A program made the translations under genes and the position numbers. DNA of 21,668 nucleotides, taken from a virus. The notes beneath the pieces were generated by a model. That model was not told where the DNA came from. It ran no database searches and saw nothing but the letters and a program-made list of their open reading frames with translations. How positions within the stretch are numbered: position 1 is the first letter of the stretch; every line of letters begins with the position of its first letter. The DNA is taken from positions 1 to 21,668 of the IMG/VR virus record IMGVR_UViG_3300030333_007061; one strand, 5' to 3'. Below are positions 17,001 through 21,668 of the stretch, one piece after another.

Positions 17001-19414
17001 CTCTCATCAGTAACAGCTGATCCCCGCACTCCGCGGCCCAATGTGTCTCTAAAGAGGGGCATCCCCACACCAAAGGCTCCCCCATAAGCAGCGGCAATAA
17101 AAGCGCCAGTGACCCGATCTGTAAAGGGCATGTCTTCTCCAGTGTACCCCGTCTGGATGAAGCTATTGATAAACTCATCCAGTCCTTCTTCTAAGGCCTC
17201 GCCAACGAAATTTCTCCCGTGACGGAGCATCGCATCTGGAAAGACAAATTCTCTCCACGATTTTTTAATCCCATCTGCGGCTATTCTCGCTAGAGCCCTG
17301 TCATAAATCTCATTGGGTAATCGCCCTAGTCCTTTGAGCTTTTCATTTATTGCGACAGCTCGTTGAAGCTGTGTCCTTACTTGGCCAACACTAGCGCGAC
17401 CGATGATGAAGTCTTCCACGCCCCCCATCCCAAGGGCGCGGAAACCTAAAACAAGGCTCCCTGTAACAACAGACGCCATGAGCCCAGCCCCCAGAGCCTT
17501 CTGGTGCCTTTCTTCAGACGGCATATCATCAGGCAGAGCGCTGTAAACAGAAGCGTAAGTCATGCCCCCACTGCGGGTCGCAGCAGGCACAAACATGGCG
17601 GGGTAAAGCACGAGCCTCTTGGATACTACTTGATTGTACTTTTTGATGACATCCACCGCAGTGGCTTTCTCAAAAGCTTCTCTCGTAGCTTTATTAGCAA
17701 AACTTTTTTTCTTCTTGCCAAAAGATACAATGAGGTCTTTCGCCACAAGACGTTCGGCAGCTTGCTCTGCGGTTTCTACCGCGCCCCCAATCGTTTTTCT
17801 TTTCAAGGAGCCCGCAAGAATACCTGTAGCTATCCCTTTGGCGGTGAGTCTCGCTCCAGTCTTAAGGCCAAGATAACCCGCCCCACCTACACCAGTAGTC
17901 GCTGTTAAGGCCGCTGTAGCGGTTAGGTCAACGGCTACGGGGGCTACCATGGAGGAAAGAGTCGTAACCCAACCTACATTGTCCCCCATCATGTTTGCCA
18001 ACCGCGCCCGCGCTGCACGGTCCCTCTGATTTTTAATAAGTGTATCTTGGGCGAGTTTGTTTGGCTTGCCGTCAAAACTTGTAGCGGCTACCCCCAAAGC
18101 AGCCACTGTATCAGTAAAGGCGTCCGGCACAGACCTCAGAACCGACCCTACGAATTCATTCCTAAACTCACTGTATTCATTGTTCTCGAAAAACTCGTCG
18201 AAAATTTCAGACTCTTCTTTACCGTCGAGCAGGCCTTGGGCGACTGCTTGATTCCATTTAGAAGACAGATATGTTCTGTTTATGACTTCATTAAAGTCAT
18301 TGAACAGAGCGCCGTTAAGCCTGTTGCGGCGTCGTAGCCTTAGCTTTTCTTTTTGCGGACCAGAGTAATTTTTAATCGCTTCTTCAAACAAAGACTTCTT
18401 AGCAAGAAGGTCGCCGTGCATGACCATATCGCCATAGCCGTAAGTCCGCACATTGTTTGAAATATTGTCCTCATCAAATTTAATAACTCCCGACGACATT
18501 GCCATTTCCCCAACCATGTAATCCACAGCGGCGAGACGGTCCTTCAAAGGAATACGTGAAGTATCGGGCAACAAGTATTCAAGCTCTTCTACTATGTCCG
18601 AACGAAGTTCTTCGTTTAAGGACGCATTAACTCGCTCGCCAGTATCATCAAACCTCTGGGCATAACGTTGCATCGCACCAGTCAAGAATTCTACATCTTG
18701 GTCGCCCTCAAGCGCGGTGTTTATAGCAAGGAGGGTATCCTCGTAGTGGGCGCGTTTGTGTAGGGGCACCCCGCTATCCCCAAAAGGGCTCATCGCTTGT
18801 TGTACCCCTCGTATATCGCGAGCGTTAATAAACCCCGCGTCCACACTCTGCTTGTAAGCCTCGTAAGGAGTGAGGCCGTCGGCAGCGGGGCCGCTCTTCA
18901 AATAATACCCACCGTCGGGCCTAGCAACGCGGACAAATGGGGACCCCCCATCAGAGCGGATCTTATCTACAGCATCCTCATAATATTTATCGACCATGGC
19001 CGAAGATTCTTTAAAAAGAGCTTCTTCTCGGGCCAGATAGCTTTGATTAGCGCCCCCACGATTTTTTATTTCTAGAAAGGCGTTATAGGCCCTAATCGGA
19101 TCTCCATCCGCAGAGCGAGGGTCTATGACCTGTGCTTTGGCTACAGTCTGTGCTTTTTCTTCATAAGAAGGGGAGTAATCCCTACTAAAGGCCTCATTTA
19201 TCTGATCTGCTGTTAGGCCGCTGCCCCCCTCATCAACGGGGGTTGCCAGAGCTTGCCCCAAGTTCCGGTCAATTATCCCCGCTATTTCGTCATTATATTT
19301 CCCATCTTTGAAATAAGACTCTCGTATGTAATCCGCGTGGGCGATTCTGCGATCAACGGGGTCATCTAGGTCACTAGTGGGTGACCAATCATCGAATTTT
19401 ACAAGCTCAGACAC
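7922..19414 (-). CDS. Giant multidomain polyvalent-type phage protein (3830 aa)
   Basis: One uninterrupted frame of 3830 codons starts at GTG; an in-frame stop lies five codons upstream and the next Met is near residue 150, so GTG is the likely start. Modules in order: hydrophobic segments near 479-525, 640-660 and 770-787; a Glu-Pro-Thr repeat linker (~872-895); a J domain (~911-970) with HPD at 943-945; a Pro-rich linker; a GNAT-like domain (~1095-1185) with RQQGVG at 1124-1129; a segment around 1448-1500 with the LDP...AVIGAAYI pattern recurring in large phage proteins; a zincin domain with HEYIH at 2318-2322 and a possible third ligand Glu2376; a region with degenerate EELGH at 2588-2592; then helical C-terminal regions with hydrophobic patches near 3234-3276 and 3492-3517. 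This matches phage polyvalent proteins thought to be packaged and injected to act on the host. No phage RNA polymerase motifs were found. No clear Shine-Dalgarno site precedes it. Confidence 0.85.
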   Translation of the reverse strand: MSELVKFDDWSPTSDLDDPVDRRIAHADYIRESYFKDGKYNDEIAGIIDRNLGQALATPVDEGGSGLTADQINEAFSRDYSPSYEEKAQTVAKAQVIDPRSADGDPIRAYNAFLEIKNRGGANQSYLAREEALFKESSAMVDKYYEDAVDKIRSDGGSPFVRVARPDGGYYLKSGPAADGLTPYEAYKQSVDAGFINARDIRGVQQAMSPFGDSGVPLHKRAHYEDTLLAINTALEGDQDVEFLTGAMQRYAQRFDDTGERVNASLNEELRSDIVEELEYLLPDTSRIPLKDRLAAVDYMVGEMAMSSGVIKFDEDNISNNVRTYGYGDMVMHGDLLAKKSLFEEAIKNYSGPQKEKLRLRRRNRLNGALFNDFNEVINRTYLSSKWNQAVAQGLLDGKEESEIFDEFFENNEYSEFRNEFVGSVLRSVPDAFTDTVAALGVAATSFDGKPNKLAQDTLIKNQRDRAARARLANMMGDNVGWVTTLSSMVAPVAVDLTATAALTATTGVGGAGYLGLKTGARLTAKGIATGILAGSLKRKTIGGAVETAEQAAERLVAKDLIVSFGKKKKSFANKATREAFEKATAVDVIKKYNQVVSKRLVLYPAMFVPAATRSGGMTYASVYSALPDDMPSEERHQKALGAGLMASVVTGSLVLGFRALGMGGVEDFIIGRASVGQVRTQLQRAVAINEKLKGLGRLPNEIYDRALARIAADGIKKSWREFVFPDAMLRHGRNFVGEALEEGLDEFINSFIQTGYTGEDMPFTDRVTGAFIAAAYGGAFGVGMPLFRDTLGRGVRGSAVTDERAAKRALATRIAEDINKQRAKEAGQKLRDLDSPATADAIEDIMDARQRASIDPDRVSKRDTDEEPSEEPTETPTETPTETPTETPTETPTEAPPEGVGGTPTEEAVDPLTAAYATLGVPVGATYAEIQAAFRNLVRLYHPDVNPSPDATTVMQEINAAWDLIKKDIARQVAEAAAEATPEEHQEAAAETVVTPPAPPESDPTTPAPQVRVRNPLEIEDDFRRFAARFLRPTTPRGDDEAPPETPTEDPPEAPTPKTQKSGSEGFMEIYEAETKQLPENLLLTGRERQRSSSASGSESIDIRATSGKTVYLDMIKVARGLRQQGVGSAIMTRLAEIADATGTRITLDVEEFVGGPSKEKLKQFYERFGFVTKRGRRMAREPKAPAPEAPPEVAGAEGSMPSLNTNQLAALKSELPADLYQRLLENKVKYATTPFAASSSRTEVSEAEHSLIVEALQKQKDKLLKNPPKGELTLVALNKKLKALGVTVKKSKTVGPQGDPVGLIFGGKATKIKNVTDKPFSEWVTEAHEGVVQALTFELSPKVKQEQELQEEGVAAAEAEEELVITEDDLNEFSDNANAAGLDSEDAVEALKAVAEDIAQAREEADVDVETDETSEISRAEAFAQRMEKKAEQARRNLREKGSRFNLGLDPTILSDLAVIGAAYIARKIANFDAWTKQLLSEFKNDYTREELEPHLNDIFKESQRIYREEFNTPEDTADNDPDSIDAEITEEDAESPDSFSDRVLRDRIRELIHLHVRSGIPVDITKKTPHGFPDATFKTATLLGDAGPKTRKWTREALTLTINNRIKRRYPVPTIAKAVEAAKTVGLTESQAKNLSGESKNDKRYIKWHHDTAFGVFNNHPTSVASLLRKEKVLVRVPDIYIKDGEYIGNPAIAVVEKFDDLTNTKRFFAVDVEAPVAGFEFTKRSIVYKDTLQSDLSKYLLGHLKINAAFELDAAPSYLNAQLGPTNKKGEPVGEQLVVFDAERDIKEGGGPVAPLNALFAKEYTGIVTGSTTSPLGSMISRILNVRAYRDGAGVTSEEYTTARAMALAEVYTILHKAIIAPRYGSRSLRTRTVAKGEKLFDVLELDPEIETETLAGHMYLEEIVAYTPPKFAKPVPVGDANSLENKAAFLLKYGFPDSKDRPIITTTPTSRTLADNWAEITIRQYFAKEARDNIKYFKGDTVDLYAIIRDAGNRARQRLISRRALMFPDVTNISFEASQTVTEFEADQQDLAAEQDLDKEDLPIPQFQEFGVDKLTGEQVQTLWREATMLDAADMENAVEAVRVDVRNYLRASGPNTIREQNLFTDALKRVVVAVEGDSAPPHVLEQTQPARVFEHLLNVARVNHGTSDFVARLNQAVASEEVLQNWNAINIFKSYVPMFSPLPPELTNDIAREVLAKLGVNHAPSIFLGKKFKYYRRKNQSAVRRLGLKSGDPSSVIDALQKIAKSSRNRQHRLVAELLLRNPELLSRVKFSIYDVPDGSAGNHTTFEDGSQMVSINLSGFYGQGVESVLLHEYIHAFTVDLLAKPESELTAKQLGAKKRLEGLFKISSQSRNEASENLEFDHAMGSLDEFVATFFSSATFQRTLKSTQPKDKQRSLFRRIADAILDLFGVRADATFRDAFDNLIDFVNLGNAEGQTTPFGDMDNRIDRARARYRNVLKPDFMRASPAGARFSPFVSETGLESDEELTPAQEAELQALIEEALGSIPPSVAVSMVDTAADAPDIFSGRPDEAFASVVVEKDGERVPVIFVVRENLVRALFAKSAIVENELHLKGIVDSIIAEELGHIAEFKAIPLKELDEFIETLHEVEFNEFIDAYTRNPELRARLKQGVADNDIEIKRQMVGEMLLSRLKKVTRGFTTQEDIAFYESSPSTFRVILRYISGVFRRMAARYNLKKDNPELAVMVNRMAYELRFLANGGSARAHHMPFDPRNPDAGFEVLTRRFDASLNDIDENTTPEDIIARFQGMFDSLELPMGVFSKGKYRGYEGLKALKHGDTDPRITELKKKERAFLNATEKLGNKQLNDFLKIREKFPQITDEQISQATGSVESVKVDADFRAALRESYWEWRKDLRAKVDAGDVDASEFTREKIKAKYRELVVEPMRKEHVRLQEEMRKKIDLARENIKQVSPELADSILQIRLLVDAFSLVMKKTFGLEGKVMAKVDSQLGIYLTRQYRVFEEEGFRERILSDRTTEAYTDAYGYMRRQWLRTQTKHILKKSQLDGLPLTREAALRKAEQVLEQEANIGRDPIHSMMATYLKAKEKQYKGEEYRLPKGLGRSLLNNLKRRKQVPPELQKLLGVYGPEEGINNIFRTYSIVSEMTARQAYYNNIAELGSPQSDSDDAAFVFTHEQLSNRPQLDPESYVNMRTGEAFVYGDKVQATTELESTYDQTYNYYVHEDMFKDMKRMFSPDIAESNLSKSKKALALGGEGFRLLTGAALTAKTLGSLTFYMRNVLGNLLFFAPAQGFGPVSIFKILKQTKHIARSLTDPKAFDEYYAELTSLNVIGTDLYSSLIKDLLKKPKTVTSVIREIEGLNKLAEKMEKLGGRFAAKKAEAILERAQALSQSVDAFYKIGYFELEKANLLKAKQWDIDNDTDSIDANAPAGYRNLSDYDIKYMAAQKVRRTSQSYPDAYHLVEKISKSSYASVVTPFLRFKTDIFRITGNTFKLIKEERKSPNEVIRARGTRRLLGFSTVIGGVSIGLPTALAHLMGVGEEEDELLRGSAPEYKRFNTYFYYKKGGLLHSADLTFVNPFAIGVDPLLRFGEHVYRGDPERGFEEAFGSLKQTFFDENIFLSSLIDVSRNVRADTKGPIAEKGEGVEGLLKKLGYVYSEAYAPRTPTNLTKAAWSALYGGESPDPSKSAKALLIGEINPVKPYKYDPKSHFMRYLQRARDERNRASSSRNILKSTSQLTENQIRRSIRDWMQTRRDVDQRIYSAYVGAQGLGLSRREARNIMSDKTLGMGKRRQSYIVRGRRERDVLPTPFIEEVIRLTPDGAVGRQRLKIALDEIRKSGPRIQVLETID
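16731..16799 (-). repeat. 12-bp tandem repeat encoding Glu-Thr-Pro-Thr units
   Basis: About five and three-quarter copies of TCGGTYGGGGTT lie in the giant gene and encode repeated ETPT on the - strand, forming a stiff linker just before the J domain. The two copies at the 16731 end differ by one C-to-T change from the rest. Related Pro-Thr-rich stretches recur at about 16230-16300, between the J and GNAT domains. The near-identical units suggest recent expansion by slippage. Confidence 0.9.
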
Positions 19415-19444
19415 AGCTAAGTCAGGTTATATGTTTAATTGCAG

Positions 19445-20524
19445 TTAATCTCCACTGGGGGGTATGGCTATAGCCCCGCGAATGTCTCTCTCATCTCTGG
19501 TGTCTTCCAAATCAAGAAGAGGGTCGTCGAAGTCGCCCCCTACAGAGTCCGCCCTTGCGAAATCTACCGCGTCTTTTAAGTCCTCAAGAAGCTTAACATC
19601 GGATTTAGGGTCGGTGCGGGGGTAGGCCTTCCTTACTTCTTCTTGTGTTCTGTTTGTCCGTTTGGCCAGCCTGCGAATCAACCGATTTCGGTAAACAGAG
19701 TTAAATCTGATAGGGGGCTGGTTTTCGATAATAAACAGAGTCCTCTGCTCAGCTGTTTCTAAATTATCGTAAGCATCTCTTACTTCGTCAGGCGCTGTTT
19801 CAAGGTAATCTTGAAAAGAAGCATCATTTACTTTTGCTCCTTGCACTAAAGAAATATCTTCTTTTAAGACTTCCTCTTTTTCCGCACTTAGCTTCTCTCG
19901 CTGGGCAGCTTCTTGTGTTTCTTTTTGCAGTTCCCCCAAAACAGCAATGCCTTCATCAAAGGTCATCTCCCCACGCAGAAGTTTTCCACCGGCAACATTA
20001 GCCTTTGTGCTAGGAACCTGTAAAAGTCTATTAGCGAGTGTAGAAACACCTTCTTCTAGTTTTGGAGTCTTTGCTTCTTGTTCAGCGCGTGTTCTAGTCT
20101 GGTCTATAGCCGTGTTGTACACTTGCTGGAACGAGGGTACATTTAGTAAAGCCTGAGGATTCTGTCGCGCTATCTCTTGGATCTGTTCCCTTTGTTCAAG
20201 GGGCGAAGCTTCACTACTTAAAACAGCGTCAATCTGTTCGTACAAAGCAGGGTCATTAAAATCGCGTTGGAGTCTTTGTTGCTCTTGTCTACGTTCAAAC
20301 TCTAACTGAGCATTCTTATACGCTAAATCCTGTGTTTGCAGACGCATGATGTTGTTGTCTAAGTTCATCAAGCGGTCCTGCAAAGGAGCGATGTTCTGAG
20401 CGTAGTTAGCTTGAATCCGTCGAACCTCTGATGCGCGCATACCAGACTCAGGAAAAAAGTCCCCCATGCCGGAAGCGACCTTACTGGTCTGGATTACGTC
20501 GTCGCTGTTAAATTCAAGAGCCAT
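19445..20524 (-). CDS. Coiled-coil protein, possible internal virion protein (359 aa)
   Basis: The protein is rich in Gln, Glu, Arg and Leu. Strong helical, heptad-like stretches lie at about 40-90 (RRIQANYAQNIAPLQDRL onward) and 195-225 (QKETQEAAQREKLSAEKEE region), and the C-terminus is acidic. There are no catalytic residues, signal peptide or membrane helices. ATG start; it begins 20 bases after the stop of the preceding gene, and its stop is 30 bases before the giant gene, so the three form one transcription unit. Phage ejection proteins encoded ahead of a giant protein often have this helical, Gln-rich make-up (compare the T7 gp14-gp15-gp16 order). The structural role is inferred from position and composition only. 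Confidence 0.7.
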   Translation of the reverse strand: MALEFNSDDVIQTSKVASGMGDFFPESGMRASEVRRIQANYAQNIAPLQDRLMNLDNNIMRLQTQDLAYKNAQLEFERRQEQQRLQRDFNDPALYEQIDAVLSSEASPLEQREQIQEIARQNPQALLNVPSFQQVYNTAIDQTRTRAEQEAKTPKLEEGVSTLANRLLQVPSTKANVAGGKLLRGEMTFDEGIAVLGELQKETQEAAQREKLSAEKEEVLKEDISLVQGAKVNDASFQDYLETAPDEVRDAYDNLETAEQRTLFIIENQPPIRFNSVYRNRLIRRLAKRTNRTQEEVRKAYPRTDPKSDVKLLEDLKDAVDFARADSVGGDFDDPLLDLEDTRDERDIRGAIAIPPSGD

Positions 20525-20544
20525 GTCTATATAGAGGGATTTGT

Positions 20545-21668
20545 TTAAAGCCCAAACCTTCTGTTCATGGGAGACTGCCGGATATTAGAAGTCGGGGACC
20601 CTGCCTGTGGTATGTTAGACCCCATAGGTCTGGAAAGCCCTTGGGGAGCGCCTTGAACCCCTGTCCCCCTCTGGTTGAGGAGGTTCTGGTAATCTCTCAC
20701 GCGTTGCTGCGTAGCACCTATCAGGTTTATTTGTTGCCTGCGTTCTTCCTCTTCACGGGCGCGACGTTCGGGTGTAGAAATAGCACTACCTTCATTGAGG
20801 CGCTGGGCTTCTGCTTTCCCAAACATAGCGAACCCTTGGGCAGCCGCCCCTTTGCGGATTAACCTGCGGCCTGCGCGGTTCATGGCCCCTGATAAACGGC
20901 CCAACTCACGGGGAGTCTGGCGTAAGGGACTACTAGTCCCTAAAGGGGCTTCAGTGCCAGCGGCCTGCCTAATAGCTTGGGCATAGGTATCGGCGCTCAC
21001 AAAATCCTGCCTTCTAAGGCCTGCTCCAACTCCTTGCTTTAACAAAGCTCGTACATCGGTGAAGCGGTCTTTTTCTGGTTCTGGCTTTTCTTTTGTTTTT
21101 TGTAGGGTATCGAGAAGTTTTTCTCCACGGGCCACTACGCCTTTTTTAAACCTTTGGCCAAAATCTTTTACTGCCTCCCCAAGAACATTTTTTTTCTGGG
21201 GAGACGCGGCTGCATCTTTCGTTTTTTGTGTTAGCCCCCTAGAAACATTTTTTAACGCTGTAGATGTAGCAGAAGGTGTAACATCGGGTTTGCCCGTCAT
21301 TCTACGGTAAATCTCATCAGGGATTGCGTCCCCAATAATGCCAACCCCCTCCCCTGAAAAAGATTTGTCGGGGGCCTTTGAGATAGAACTCTGGTCTATA
21401 CCCCTTGAATAGGTAGCATATCTAGCGCGCGGGCCGATGTTCACGCCGGGGCCTAGGCCGTCAGAACTACCCTCTTCCTCTCTCCCCGCCCCATCGGTGT
21501 TCGTGGAGATCTGGGCTACGGATTTTGCTATCTGTGCAGGAGTCGCCCCCTCAAAAGACGGAGTTAGTTTATCTATGATTGCCTGTGTGCGTGGATTGTA
21601 AGGGCGTGTGACGACATCTACTCCAGTCGTTACCCCCTTAGCAACAGCGCTACCAATGGTCTTAGCAA
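20545..21668 (-). CDS. Partial Gln/Arg-rich phage protein, 5' end outside the window
   Basis: The frame is open from the stop at 20545 to the window edge at 21668, giving at least 373 codons. The GTG at 21444 is only an internal start-like codon: 74 further in-frame codons upstream carry no stop and read as ordinary protein (for example RPYNPRTQAIIDKL and GATPAQIAKSVAQI). The sequence is low in complexity and probably partly disordered, with many Gly, Ser, Arg and Gln residues. A helical segment STPERRAREEEERRQQ lies in the last quarter, and the C-terminus is rich in Asn, Pro, Gly and Arg. No enzyme motif is seen. It is the first visible gene of the run leading to the giant protein and may be an internal virion or tail component; this is inference. 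Confidence 0.75.
   Translation of the reverse strand, partial: AKTIGSAVAKGVTTGVDVVTRPYNPRTQAIIDKLTPSFEGATPAQIAKSVAQISTNTDGAGREEEGSSDGLGPGVNIGPRARYATYSRGIDQSSISKAPDKSFSGEGVGIIGDAIPDEIYRRMTGKPDVTPSATSTALKNVSRGLTQKTKDAAASPQKKNVLGEAVKDFGQRFKKGVVARGEKLLDTLQKTKEKPEPEKDRFTDVRALLKQGVGAGLRRQDFVSADTYAQAIRQAAGTEAPLGTSSPLRQTPRELGRLSGAMNRAGRRLIRKGAAAQGFAMFGKAEAQRLNEGSAISTPERRAREEEERRQQINLIGATQQRVRDYQNLLNQRGTGVQGAPQGLSRPMGSNIPQAGSPTSNIRQSPMNRRFGL

Noticed and set aside
7922-19414. Giant protein as an N4-type virion RNA polymerase
   Set aside because: Size fits, but I saw none of the T7-like polymerase motifs; the visible modules are J, GNAT and zincin domains.

Overview
The window looks like part of a tailed-phage (or phage-like) genome, densely coding, with two convergent gene blocks. 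No integrase, terminase, portal or polymerase gene falls inside it, so the phage group cannot be fixed. The host is also open: one perfect sigma70-type promoter is present, but most start codons lack a good Shine-Dalgarno site and follow A-rich leaders instead.

Left block (1-8022, + strand): a row of mostly small genes with short gaps or overlaps. It opens with a P-loop kinase of the N4BP2-like kind, followed by five small unknown proteins. A clear control region at 2326-2452 comes next: a consensus promoter with extended -10, a hairpin at the predicted transcript start, and a 20-bp perfect palindrome. Downstream lie a 301-aa protein, a MoxR/CobS-like AAA+ ATPase, a possible small ORF, a protein joining an HExxH metallopeptidase-like domain to a VWA domain, and a 366-aa unknown protein. 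The block ends with two small unknown proteins and a helix-turn-helix protein. Four intergenic sites built on the palindrome (g)TYAAACGTTTRA(c) sit just upstream of genes at 19, 1279, 2453 and 4727. They look like operators of a shared regulator, or RNA elements.

Right block (7922-21668, - strand): three genes in one direction. Read in transcription order they are a 5'-truncated Gln/Arg-rich protein open to the window edge (at least 373 aa), a 359-aa coiled-coil protein, and a 3830-aa giant protein that fills over half the window. The giant protein has hydrophobic N-terminal segments, a Pro-Thr tandem repeat linker, a DnaJ-type J domain with HPD, a GNAT acetyltransferase-like domain, a zincin (HEYIH) domain, a second region with a degenerate EELGH motif, and a long C-terminal part with two hydrophobic patches. 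This mosaic fits phage 'polyvalent' proteins that are packaged in the virion and ejected with the DNA. The two genes before it would then be internal virion proteins; this is inference.

The most noteworthy observations are the palindrome family with compensated base changes, the promoter-hairpin-palindrome control region, the AAA+/VWA-metallopeptidase operon, and the giant protein with J, GNAT and protease modules. The two blocks meet in an unusual 101-bp antisense overlap of their 3' ends.
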